This document shows positions 20,005-30,557 of a stretch of 64,000 nt of DNA, one piece after another. This stretch comes from Asparagopsis taxiformis. Taxonomy: Eukaryota > Rhodophyta > Florideophyceae > Bonnemaisoniales > Bonnemaisoniaceae. The DNA is taken from contig JALQPE010000340.1 in the NCBI GenBank assembly GCA_030407315.1, positions 1 to 64,000 on the forward strand, written 5' to 3'. A program made the translations under genes and the position numbers. The first letter of the stretch is position 1. Every line of letters starts with the position of its first letter. The notes beneath the pieces are model-generated. The model saw only the letters and a program-made list of their open reading frames with translations, did not search any database and was not told the origin of the DNA.

Positions 20005-21900
20005 CGGCCGGGTCTACAGTGGTAATCATCTGCTGAGGGTTTTGCTGGAAGAGAGAGTGGTCGCGTGACACGATGAAATCAATTCGCTTACGGCGCATGG
20101 ACATATCTGGTAATGGAACGGTGATGATTGCGAGACGGATATGAGAAAAAAGCTGAAGTCTTTTTTATGATAAGGCTGCTTACGGCTCACGAGAGATCCA
20201 ACTACGTGTCGGTCTGAACAAGGTGTTTGGAAGCAAATGGGGACTTCTTTAATTTCGGCTATACGTGGCAAACTATACTGCTACTGACTTGTCGTAGCCA
20301 CCAGCCCGGAGGATGGAGGCAGATAATCTTGAAGTTGAGTTGGTCATTTAAGCCGCGGAATTCGTTCATCGCAGGCTCTCTCTCGGCAGATCTCTTTTTC
20401 TTTCCTGTGCTGAGCGCTACTGGCCCTCCCTCCCTTTAAAATCTGCCGGCGCGTCCCAATGGCGTTGGGCAATCTTGCTTGTTTTTGGAAAAATGTCGCC
20501 AGCGAAAATCCTGCTGAGTGAAACATAAGAAAGGTGCATAAGAAGAAGTTAGGTGAGGAAAAGGCATAAGAAGAAGAGTTAGTCGTTAATGCTGAATTTT
20601 GGATGAAGAAACGGGAAGAAAAGGACACGTATTACACGTGTCTGGGTAGGCTGCATGATGATCCCCCGCAGATAGGAAAGGGGTCTGAGAGAACGGCCGG
20701 TTCCTGTTATCGTCACGAATTGATCAGCCTGCGCATCAGGCCCCCAAGAAACCGCTGGAGAGATCCTGGGTGAATCCAAGCGTACCTCCTGGCAAACGGT
20801 GTGCACTTGGGACGTGTGCGAGCACGTGGAGGAAGAAGATGACCTCCTTTCCTATTCACATCACAGCAGGCAACTGAGGGGCGTCGGGCTGGGATTGTAC
20901 TGCACGGAACGCACGCGCCATGCTTCCAATCTCTGGTTATTATACCCGTGTTACTACCCGGTCCGCGGGCTCTTGCGGTGTCCTCACATCATGAATCCCC
21001 TTTTCAGGATGTACATCAGAATTCAGTCAAGCGAACGAAGACGCTGTACCATTAGAATATATCAAAATAGGGCATAGAAAACAAAACTTAGCCTTTAGCA
21101 CCAGAGCAAAGCTGGTATTAAACGCAGAAATTTCGGTGGCATAACGACGAATTGGTTAACTAGGCTTTTATTTCGCCTGGCATGTCGGGGGCTGGATTGG
21201 TAGTCGTACATCGCAGGCGGTCATTCATTCCACCAATCCTCTTCTTCTGTTGGTTACCCAGTGCATGATTATATTTCAATTCTAACGCATGGGAGAGATG
21301 AGCTATGATATGAACCGCTTGGTGGTTGCTGTCTTTCACAGCGGCATTTGGCAATGGTCGGCCATGGAAAGAGCAACGGGTTCGGGCAAAGTACGAGCTA
21401 CTCCAGGGCTATACGATACTCCCAGAAACATGAAATCAAAAAACTTACATCCTCCATTCACGTCGCATTTCACGGCACATGTCACCGTTACAAAAGAGGG
21501 TTTACGATGTGCTTGTAAAAGCTTCTAACTCATCAGAACGACAACCAACTCGCGTGTGCAAAATACCAGTACAGTCTGCATTTAACCATCTCAGGTCCTG
21601 CCTGCCAGTGAAATCTTTGCTGTTCCTTTATTGTTCGCGGGGCAGACAAAAAGTTGTGATACCAAGGTCACGACCACTTCTCAGGTGGTTGAGGCAATAA
21701 GATGGAAACAATTGGCGAGAAAAACATGAATAATCCCCAAACAGATATGACGACGGGGAACAAGTCGAGCGGCTGTGATAGAATCATCACGGCATCATAC
21801 GAAGATGCGTAACTAAAAAGGAGTCCGTTGGATCGGTTTACATTACGATTGATTACAGTTGCTCAAACTGCCCTGAGGTGCAGTTTCGCCCATGAACTGC
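20005..21900. other. Non-coding stretch between recombinase remnant and THADA
   Basis: About 1.9 kb. Apart from the 22-bp repeat copy I see only short unsupported frames. The first 1.1 kb lies between the two direct-repeat copies and is probably element-derived. The last 700 bp is the 3' flank of THADA. Confidence 0.5.
21138..21159 (+). repeat. 22-bp direct repeat, copy 2
   Basis: Second copy of the 22-bp sequence, 1,155 bp downstream of the first. Confidence 0.6.
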
Positions 21901-24900
21901 TTACAATTCCAACAAAAACAGAATTGGTTGGATACACCTCAGACTCTCTGAAGGCCAATGGCGCACAGTCATACACACTGATATTGCATCCATTCCACAT
22001 ACAATAGTTGGATGGAGAAAGGTGCGGGCTATATCTACAACCTCAGTCAGTTTGTCACGTAAATTCGACAGAGATGATCTTCCTTGCGCGGAGTCTGCGC
22101 ACGACTGCAGACAGATTACGGCGAGGAATAACCGTAACACTCTCTTTGAAAAATGTCGGAATCCCTCCTTTCCAAACGACTCTGTGTTTAGAACGGCCCC
22201 TTGCATATTGCGCTTGTTCCTCTCAATATCTACTCTTAATTCCGTTACCAACTGTTCACACAACCGTGCAACATCTGCAGAAGATACATTACTATCGATT
22301 GATTTCTCCCCGGTGATAATCTGATAGTAGCAGTAGGCAACGAGTTGTAACTCCAGAACAGTTTCCTCAGTTTCACAGTCATTCTCAAGGCGGAATAATC
22401 TTGATACACTTGCCATTGCTTCTTCCCTTGGATCAATCTTACCCGCATTTTCTGTCGATTGCTGCCAAGTGATATTACCGTCGGGTTTGGTGACTAATCG
22501 AATAAGCTCCATCAGCTCATCTTGTGCTACTGGACCATCTCCAAGCAAAGAAGACATGTAGTTGAACAAAAACGGAGAGCTGCCATGTGTTGTGCTCAGC
22601 TCATTGAAAATAGTCATCAAGGAGGGTAATACACCTTCTTGATTACACCTTCTGGAGAACGACGAACGCCCTAATCGATGAACCATTTCAGCTGCATGCA
22701 ATCGAACTTCACCATTATCATCTTGCAATGAACGCGAAAGCACCAGTAAGCTCCTCACCCATAATTCCTTGTCAACTTTCTTACACCTGTCATCCTTTCC
22801 ACTCAACAGATTTTTCCATGATACGGCAGTACAAGCGGCAGTTCGTGTGGACGGTGGGTTCCTCAAAGAAGAAGAATATTCCACAATTTGCATCCATTTG
22901 TTGAGGGTTTCCGCGTCAAGTGGTTTCAGGTGGACCATGTATCCAAGCAGAATTATGGCATTTTCCCTGATATCGACACATGGATGTGAATCTGCCAACT
23001 TGATTAGACTTGTAACAGAAGTATTACCATTGTTTGCACTAGCAATAGACCCAAAGTGCTGCATCAATTCGCATAAAACACGCAGAGCACTTACAATATG
23101 GGAATCATTTTTGCTTTCTTGTACCAAGTTTTGCATATTACAATATAGTTGCGAGAGAGACGATTGCTCTTCCGATGATATCAACACATTCTTAGAATGT
23201 GCATTTCGCCTTTCAATGAACTTTGGGAGCAGCAAGACAACGTGGTCAAGAGCAATCTGAGCAGATTCGTTTTGCGTTGAACTGACCAAATCCAACATGA
23301 ACTCCAAAGAATCTCCCAGCGACAATTCATCCTTCTCAAAAGCACGGCTAACTGAAAGACTCAACAATCTTGCACTAGAAGCATGGTATGCAGCAATCCC
23401 AATGTTCGATGCAGTCTTCTTTCTTACATGCAATTGCTCATGAAGGGAAATCGCTACATTCATACACAAATGGATGACATCCGTGCACGACCTCTTGCTG
23501 AGCAAGTCGCTTTTCGTATTTCCTTCCAGATCGCATGCCAGCAAGAAGCTCTTTTCCAGTACTGTCAACATTGCAGAACGGGTCACGCTACAAGAATTCT
23601 TCTCCTCATCTCGCGCAATCCACGCACGGTTTGGAAGAAGAGAAGCCAATGCATTGATGGTCGCAATTTTATCTCCTGGACTCATAATTCGCTCGGTACC
23701 CTTCATTATTGCTATAATAGTCAGTAAATCACCATGCAGATGATTCTGGAGAAGCTGGGTGGGGACGGTTTCCGAAGTCTCAATAATGCCGCGAGACTTG
23801 GACTTCTCTTTCTTCGATGGACAGATAGCATGGGAAGGTTCAGCTGGAACTGACAACAGTATGTCTTCGAGAACGTTTGCAACCCGGCTTGGATCCTCTA
23901 TAAGCGGAACGGATGCCGCAGCTGCAGCTCGACGAACATAATCTGACCGCCAGTGTGCACATTCTCGTAAAATGGCACGGAATGGTTGCATTGAGAGGTT
24001 GGCACTGGGATCATCTGCTGCAGCTGGAGACAATGATGACAGCAGATATAATGTAGGGTACAAGGCAGGATAATCACACGTCGCCTTATCGTTAAATTGG
24101 TTGAGGGCAGTTTGCAATTGTTCTAGGAGAAATGGGTGAAGTTTCGGATGTCGAGAAAAGAACTGAAATGCTGACACTCCATGTAGTCGGCGACCATGTA
24201 TGGTTGCTGAAGTGCCATCAACTGCTTCAAATGAAGATACAGCGTTTGTTTTTTCCCTCTCGACACAAACACCGATTCCGCGACGGATTAGAGCCGAGAA
24301 GAGCATCATAGCCGAATTACGAATCAACCACGATGCCGAACGGAATGCTTCAATGCATTTTATCATGGCAGGTTCCAAGTACTTCAGAATAGTGGCAGAG
24401 ACATTTCCATTTTGAAATAGGGAACGCAACAGATTCAGAGCATGGGCAACAGACTCTTCACTTTTTGAACGATTCTGAGAAAGCAAGCGCTCATCAATGA
24501 ACAAATCCGACTCCGCCAAATGTTCCAAAAGTGCTGTGACTACGCCATTCAATAGGGGAGATTCGTGTGATAGGGAACGAATTCCTGCTTCAGCATTGAC
24601 GACAGCCGAAATCATAGCCGGAATACCAGCACTTCGTCGTAGTACGTACAGCTTGCCTTGCAACGCACTAGCTATGGTTTCAGATACCCAAGTCTGAGGC
24701 AGTAGCCGTGTTTCAATACCAGCGCTTTGCAGCAACTGTTCGCAAAGAAGTTGGAATCCTTCTTCTGCTCCATCAATAACGCCCCAATGCCTTGTGTTCA
24801 TGAAGACATGTTTGTATAAACTTCCAATGTGCTCAAGCTGAGCCTTACTCAAAATACCACCGGCGTCTTCACCTTGCGTCGTAATGTGACTGAAAGGGAC

Positions 24901-27900
24901 TGCATGGCACAATATTCCCAGTGATACGCAAATTTCCTTCGCGCTCAGAAAGCAAGATGTGCTAATTAGCTTTTTCGATTCGTTCATAAAGATGTCCTCT
25001 TCATCATCCTCACCACCATTATATTCGTTCTGGCTGAAAGCCTTGAATGACACTCCTTCCATCGCAACAAACGCACATCGCTCGAAAACATCCAATATGC
25101 GATTGACGAACGATCTGATTTCAACTTGGTTGCAAGGCTTGGAGATTTCTTTCCATGGCAAATCTTGAATGATATAGCGCAGCAACAAACATCTTCCATG
25201 AAATAATCCATGCTCACACATCTTACTGAAATTGGAATGAGATTCTACAAGGATAGATTCAAGAGAGGTGAGTACACTCTCCGCATAGGGCAGAAATGGT
25301 AGTCTCGTCATCATGGACTGATCTTCCAAATCTTGAGGGTAATTCTGTGGGAAGACAACACCTGTTTGCATGTCCTTGGCTTTGTGTTTTGAAGCAGTAG
25401 ATGATGTAGAGTTAGAATTCTGTTCCAATGTTCCAAGAATGTGTTTGCGGAAAATTATGCGGCACAAAAGAGCTCCAGAGTCAACATCTTTTTGTCGAGG
25501 GGAGTCCAGAAGGGGAACAGCACATTGCTGAATTTCGAGTACACCCTGTTTTGTGTCTAGGCCAGCAACCGGAACTGGAATATCTGTCACAGCTTCGAGC
25601 GCTGCGCGTCGAGGACGCTCCCAACTATCCAGTATACACACTAGGAGAGAAGCAGTTGCCTGTTGTGGAGGATAGGTCAACGGATGAGAGAAAGTATGGA
25701 AACCTAGATTCTTGGACAGTAATGTGAGCAGTTCCAGAGCTGTCGTCCTTCTTGTAAAAGCGGCTCCTGGATAGATAGAAGACATGAACAACAAGACACA
25801 TGATCTCTGAAAAGCTGATACTCTAGTCAATAAAGATTGTCTTCGCTCTTCATATTCTGCTGTCCTAACACCTCCATATCTCATCTTGCGTTCTTTCGCC
25901 CACCAACCGCCAGTGGCAGCACTTGCTGCCTTCTGGCACGCAGCAAGGCGTTCAAAGAATCTACGCAAGATGTGTCGCAATCGAGACCTGAAAGATGGTG
26001 AACTCCCAGGCATCAGTGCTACTGGGAGGTAAAATAAGACCAAATCTAGCTCTTCTTGAAGCACTGGTTCTGTGGATGTTCTTGAAGTAGCAATCAGTTC
26101 CAATGCCGATGATCTCATTTCTTCATCTCCACTACGCAAGGCATCTCGAAGAAGGTCAATAATATGCCGGTCCGAGAACGACCCAACAAACACTCCATGC
26201 TTCCTTGACGCAGACATTATGATTACAGTTCCCCTCATTTGAGAGATTGATTTGTCTATAGAAAGCTGGTGCAGAACATCAAGTAAAGCATTTGCAGACT
26301 TTTCAATTTCTTTGCCAACGGCGCGGAAGTATGCCGGTAACACATACTCTGACACTCTTTCTCGAAGCATGTGACTACTTTCATCCATTAAGGCTGCTAC
26401 TATCGGTTTGCATGTGAGCTCATGAAATCGTGACCAAGATTTGTTACATTCTGATACTAACGCTTTCCAGAACACCTCCAGCCAGTCTGCGACAGGCTTT
26501 GCTAGTCTGGTATCAGCACCAGTGGCTAGTATGGCACGAGATTGACAATTGGCCTCAAGTTGAAGAATTTCTTGCGCACCGATGCGTTTCACCAAAACAG
26601 TTAGCGGAGCATACATACTTTTGAACTGCCAATCTCCCTTGACAAGAGTTGAAGCCATGTTGACCCAGAACAGCCGTGATTCCTCATCCCCACCATCTAT
26701 TGCAATCAGCGCATCCATGGCATCTCGGATTTGTCCAGACACACCAGGGAACGGTTCCTGCCATCGCTCACGAATCAAAGCAAGGACAGTATTCCTGCAT
26801 CGCACCGAAAGCTTTTCTGGAAATTTGCGACGTAAGCACACGATTAGGGTGTCCATGGCGAGAAAACGAAGATGTACGTCAGCATTTGCAGAGGCAAGTG
26901 TGCTGAGGAAATCAAATAAGGATCGCTTCTCGGACTGGTGAGTCTGGTCGGATTCAGTCGGAAATAAGAGCAATGGGAGCGCAGGTTTTGAAACTGAAGC
27001 TTCCATAGCTGCACGCAACAAACAAAGTTGTGAGAAAGGAGGATACATCGAGAGGGAGTCTAGCACATGTTGCCGCAGTGTAGACGCAATTTGTTGTGGG
27101 CTTTCTGCACAGTTCGCGTTAAAGATGAGGCCAGAAATATAAACAACCGCGCAGGCTGTCGCACAGTTCCGCGGAGCCATTGGCATTCGTAGAATTTGAG
27201 AGCAGTGATGTAATGTGGCTTTTACCCGGGCGTGAACCTCAGGGGTCCTAAGAGATGGTTCCTGATCTGATGTCCTAGCCAATGCATTGAAAATTTCTTG
27301 AGCAGCCTTCATGGAGGAATCACATGCGGATTCTAGCAGTTTCCTGTTAGCAGGGGGCTGGAACGGTTCGCCATTCGATATTTTCGGAGGATCGGCTTGC
27401 GTCGTTTCGTCTTGTGCGAGTGGAGAAGATGTCAAGACATAGTTTCGCGAAGACAGCACATATATTTCTATGATGGTACATATCTTTTCGAGGGACCCTG
27501 TAATGCGCTTGGGATGATTTAGAATCCAATGACGCGAGGCTGGGTCTGCTAGACAAACAGATGCAGCGGACACATCTGCAGCAATTGCAGCAAAGTTGTC
27601 ATTTGCTGGTGTTGAATGCTTTGAGAAACGGAATGAATCTGTGCTTTTACCAGAGTACGACTCTTGGGCAGATTCTAGGCGAGCAAGAAACGAATCAACG
27701 ACTACGTTTATCTTCGGGATGTCTGCATGCTGGCATCGTAGAATGGCCCGTAACGCAGTCGATGTGAGGCCAGCTGTGGCATCTGGAGTTTCAAACAAGA
27801 AACCAAGCAAAATTGGTACAATCAAGTCGCATGAGGAAAATGGTTTGTCGGATGCTTCATCAATGTTTTCATGTTGCATGCAGCCGCGTGATGTCTTTCC

Positions 27901-28137
27901 GCTATCCTCAATGTCATTGGAAAGAGAATCGCGTAAGACGACCCCCAGCATTTTGACGGCAACGACCTGGGCGCGCTGTGTCGGAGCATTGCGAACTGAC
28001 GAAATTGCGCAGGCAACATCCCGATTGGGATGGGTATCTACGTGCTGTAGAACCCAAAGTGCAGTCTCGGGAAAATCAGCTGGTTTGGCATCAGAAAGGG
28101 AACTTTTGCGGTGGCGCGCGAGATCTGCCCGCCCCAT
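21901..28137 (-). CDS. THADA: THADA/Trm732-like tRNA methylation cofactor (DUF2428)
   Basis: A single uninterrupted frame of 2,078 residues from the ATG at 28137 (MGRADLARHRK) to TAA at 21901. The frame is open 28 codons further upstream but without an ATG. The diagnostic part lies around residues 1150-1330: WLIRNSAMMLFSALIRRG then GVSAFQFFSRHPKLHPFLLEQL, which matches the DUF2428 core of THADA and yeast Trm732. The rest is helical-repeat-like, as expected for this large scaffold. In yeast, Trm732 partners with the Trm7 methyltransferase for 2'-O-methylation of the tRNA anticodon loop at position 32; in animals THADA also has metabolic roles. Length is in the usual range (about 1,400-2,000), slightly long. 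No introns are needed. Confidence 0.85.
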   Translation of the reverse strand: MGRADLARHRKSSLSDAKPADFPETALWVLQHVDTHPNRDVACAISSVRNAPTQRAQVVAVKMLGVVLRDSLSNDIEDSGKTSRGCMQHENIDEASDKPFSSCDLIVPILLGFLFETPDATAGLTSTALRAILRCQHADIPKINVVVDSFLARLESAQESYSGKSTDSFRFSKHSTPANDNFAAIAADVSAASVCLADPASRHWILNHPKRITGSLEKICTIIEIYVLSSRNYVLTSSPLAQDETTQADPPKISNGEPFQPPANRKLLESACDSSMKAAQEIFNALARTSDQEPSLRTPEVHARVKATLHHCSQILRMPMAPRNCATACAVVYISGLIFNANCAESPQQIASTLRQHVLDSLSMYPPFSQLCLLRAAMEASVSKPALPLLLFPTESDQTHQSEKRSLFDFLSTLASANADVHLRFLAMDTLIVCLRRKFPEKLSVRCRNTVLALIRERWQEPFPGVSGQIRDAMDALIAIDGGDEESRLFWVNMASTLVKGDWQFKSMYAPLTVLVKRIGAQEILQLEANCQSRAILATGADTRLAKPVADWLEVFWKALVSECNKSWSRFHELTCKPIVAALMDESSHMLRERVSEYVLPAYFRAVGKEIEKSANALLDVLHQLSIDKSISQMRGTVIIMSASRKHGVFVGSFSDRHIIDLLRDALRSGDEEMRSSALELIATSRTSTEPVLQEELDLVLFYLPVALMPGSSPSFRSRLRHILRRFFERLAACQKAASAATGGWWAKERKMRYGGVRTAEYEERRQSLLTRVSAFQRSCVLLFMSSIYPGAAFTRRTTALELLTLLSKNLGFHTFSHPLTYPPQQATASLLVCILDSWERPRRAALEAVTDIPVPVAGLDTKQGVLEIQQCAVPLLDSPRQKDVDSGALLCRIIFRKHILGTLEQNSNSTSSTASKHKAKDMQTGVVFPQNYPQDLEDQSMMTRLPFLPYAESVLTSLESILVESHSNFSKMCEHGLFHGRCLLLRYIIQDLPWKEISKPCNQVEIRSFVNRILDVFERCAFVAMEGVSFKAFSQNEYNGGEDDEEDIFMNESKKLISTSCFLSAKEICVSLGILCHAVPFSHITTQGEDAGGILSKAQLEHIGSLYKHVFMNTRHWGVIDGAEEGFQLLCEQLLQSAGIETRLLPQTWVSETIASALQGKLYVLRRSAGIPAMISAVVNAEAGIRSLSHESPLLNGVVTALLEHLAESDLFIDERLLSQNRSKSEESVAHALNLLRSLFQNGNVSATILKYLEPAMIKCIEAFRSASWLIRNSAMMLFSALIRRGIGVCVEREKTNAVSSFEAVDGTSATIHGRRLHGVSAFQFFSRHPKLHPFLLEQLQTALNQFNDKATCDYPALYPTLYLLSSLSPAAADDPSANLSMQPFRAILRECAHWRSDYVRRAAAAASVPLIEDPSRVANVLEDILLSVPAEPSHAICPSKKEKSKSRGIIETSETVPTQLLQNHLHGDLLTIIAIMKGTERIMSPGDKIATINALASLLPNRAWIARDEEKNSCSVTRSAMLTVLEKSFLLACDLEGNTKSDLLSKRSCTDVIHLCMNVAISLHEQLHVRKKTASNIGIAAYHASSARLLSLSVSRAFEKDELSLGDSLEFMLDLVSSTQNESAQIALDHVVLLLPKFIERRNAHSKNVLISSEEQSSLSQLYCNMQNLVQESKNDSHIVSALRVLCELMQHFGSIASANNGNTSVTSLIKLADSHPCVDIRENAIILLGYMVHLKPLDAETLNKWMQIVEYSSSLRNPPSTRTAACTAVSWKNLLSGKDDRCKKVDKELWVRSLLVLSRSLQDDNGEVRLHAAEMVHRLGRSSFSRRCNQEGVLPSLMTIFNELSTTHGSSPFLFNYMSSLLGDGPVAQDELMELIRLVTKPDGNITWQQSTENAGKIDPREEAMASVSRLFRLENDCETEETVLELQLVAYCYYQIITGEKSIDSNVSSADVARLCEQLVTELRVDIERNKRNMQGAVLNTESFGKEGFRHFSKRVLRLFLAVICLQSCADSAQGRSSLSNLRDKLTEVVDIARTFLHPTIVCGMDAISVCMTVRHWPSESLRCIQPILFLLEL

Positions 28138-29378
28138 TTCGCACACGACGAGAGACTTCAGGCTGCTAGCACTCAAAACACGGTGATGAGTAGGAGTGGG
28201 TTGGAGCTGAAACCGGATCAATGAACTACAGTTTTAGCGGAATTGGGTGCAAATGTTGCGATAAGACGATCAACAAATTTTTTTGTTTTATTTCTTGAAA
28301 AGGTGAACCAACACGTGTGAAGGCCCATGCCAGTATCTATTTTACGCACCATCGGGCAGTCGTCGCTCGACGACGGCGTCTGACTGGAGTTCTCCATGCA
28401 GGCTATTTAAAGGGTTGTCCTAAGCCTTAGCAGCATGAGAATTTGGCGTTTGTAGTATGGCATGAACTTCAACAGCTTCCTGCGTGAAGCGCCTCTAAAT
28501 TGTCAGGAACGGTAAGTCCAGATCATCGTTTCGCACCACTTCTGGTGAGGAGATTTTGTACCTAAAGAAGCTTAAAGTGGGCCTTTTGGTCTGCTGCTGT
28601 GGCTTTCTTTTATACCATCTTTCGACTGAGGAAGTTTCATCGCTTGCGGACAAGTTGCAGTTTTGCTGACTGTTCATTTGTCTGATTTCAGTTGCTTACC
28701 AGACCGATCAATACTATTGAATCCGATGTCCTCTCTAATTGCCCCTGTCGATTTTTGACGGAAGCTGCGTCTCCAGGACACAGCGGAATTTTGATAAATT
28801 ACCATCGGTATGTGTATCTCGATAAGTTGTTGTGTGATCCCCACATGGGAATACGCTCCTATGATGAAAGATCTATGCACCACTCTTAATGCAGTCCATG
28901 TGATAACCCACATCATGTGTGTTATCACATGCGGCGGCACATGTGGATTCAAAATAGAGAACAACTTTGGTATACTGAGGGGTTCGAGTTGGCGGAAATG
29001 TGGTATCCAGTACAACTAACAGTCGTTTGTGGTTGCCGACGTGTTTAGTAGCCATCAGAAAGCGTATCAGTGCAGGGAATTCCGTATCATGGTTGGGGCG
29101 TTCTGGGTGCATTGGGAACTGTGTCGTATGTCGACATTATGATGTATTGATAGCTACTAGTATTACCTATCGAGGCTCTCGGAGTCCGTAAAGTGAGCCG
29201 TCGTGCAGATGGTTAATCTCCCCACAAGGTCCTCTTGTGGCGTGCATCTCTGCTTGTTATTGAAAGGAACAATTTAAGTAGTGCTGTCGTAGGCATGTTA
29301 GTGTTAACCAACCGTGAAATTTGTTCAGGATATCTGAAGTAGTGGAAACTAGAGACCATCCGCCAGATTGAGGCAGGC
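28138..29378. other. Intergenic region with a 35-bp near-perfect palindrome
   Basis: It holds a TATA-like TATTTAAAGG near 28405 and, at 28897-28931, a 35-bp palindrome (17-bp arms, one mismatch, one-base centre). A possible spliced plus-strand gene starting at 28462 is described in the findings but is not strong enough to annotate. Confidence 0.5.
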
Positions 29379-30193
29379 TTAACTTGAAAACCTCACTAGC
29401 CTGTCGGATATTGCTTGCAGCCAGCCAAAATCATCACCTGTTAATGGCCGGGGTTTGTCTGCCCCAAGGACTAGGGCTACATTATCGGAAACAGGTTGCA
29501 CAATCACCGACTTTCGAACAACATCCATATCATTTGCACCATGTCAGCATAAATTAAACTAGATATACTTCAGAGAAACAAACTGGGTAAACAAACCTGG
29601 CAATTGCTTGGAAGGAATCCAAATTCCAGCTCTTTCACGGGAACAACTTTCATGTCTGCCAAGTAAGCCCTCTCAGAGTTGCGCAGGGCTTTCGCAACAA
29701 CACCATCTTCGACGACTATAGCGTCTGCATCATAACTTCGAAAACGGCCAACATAGTACTTTCCGACACCATTTACGAGCATTGCAAACGACTTGATGTT
29801 CGGAACTGCCGCAAGAATAGCTGAGGAGGCTAGCTCTACCTCTCTGTTCAATTTATCGTTCGCATCGTCAAAACCTCTTCGCACATCGACACCACTGAGC
29901 TCAACAGCTGCCTTTTTGTCTTGAATTTCGGCCCGTCCAACGCCGTACAACAGAAGGGTTGCTCCTACAATAACGCCAATGATGTCAGATCGCGACTGTG
30001 TGAGTGCGAGCGAATCAAGAGGCGTGAATACCAATCGATTTGTCAGTACAGATGCGAGAAGTCCTATACCGCCGTAAATTGATGCACGTCCTGTGTTTGC
30101 CGCGTTCATTGAGATGGAGGGAGCTTTTCGTCGTTGAATCTGGCATGATTGTCTCCGTGTTGCAACGGGCATTGTGAAAGAGAATGCTAACAT
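29379..30193 (-). CDS. CCB2/CCB4-type cytochrome b6f assembly factor, plastid, two exons
   Basis: Exon 1 is 29597-30193 and exon 2 is 29379-29510, joined across an 86-nt intron (donor CAG|GTTTGT, branch-like TGCTGAC, acceptor CGAAAG|TCG). The product has 242 residues. The ATG at 30193 starts MLAFSFTMPVATRR, a plausible plastid-targeting leader; upstream codons lack an ATG. Then come a hydrophobic segment (YGGIGLLASVL), LDSLALTQSRSDIIGVIVGATLLLYGVG with a second membrane span, and a soluble C-terminus (FLPSNCQ|SVIVQPVSDN...). This matches the CCB2/CCB4 (DUF2930) family, needed for covalent attachment of haem c(i) to cytochrome b6 in the thylakoid membrane. Without splicing the frame stops after the conserved LPSN, so the intron is well supported. 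CCB2 versus CCB4 is not resolved. Confidence 0.75.
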
Positions 30194-30557
30194 TTTGCTA
30201 GTAAACAGGGAATAAATTGTTGGTGATCCAACCTGTCGTGCAACGCAGTGCACCTTCTATTCCACTGCTTTGTGCGTAATTCGGTGTCAAAAATTGATCT
30301 GGAAAATCTCATCGATGGCATCCACTCGGAATGATCTGAAATGAATGGATGCCATCATGAATATCTAACACAATGTATATTTGGTCTAACCATCAAATAT
30401 GGCCGGCTTCTCAAAACACATGGCAACAAAATCGCCTTGCTGAGTCCCTGTGCGCAACCCATACGCACTCACAAAGCAATCTCTTTACTCCGAAACCCAT
30501 TAGAATAACTGTTCCTCTTCAGAGCCGATGGGCACCCGATCTTTTTCATCATCTGCC

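Noticed and set aside
20344..20806. Minus-strand short frames between the recombinase remnant and THADA
   Set aside because: Under 100 codons, low complexity, no domain and no splice partners.
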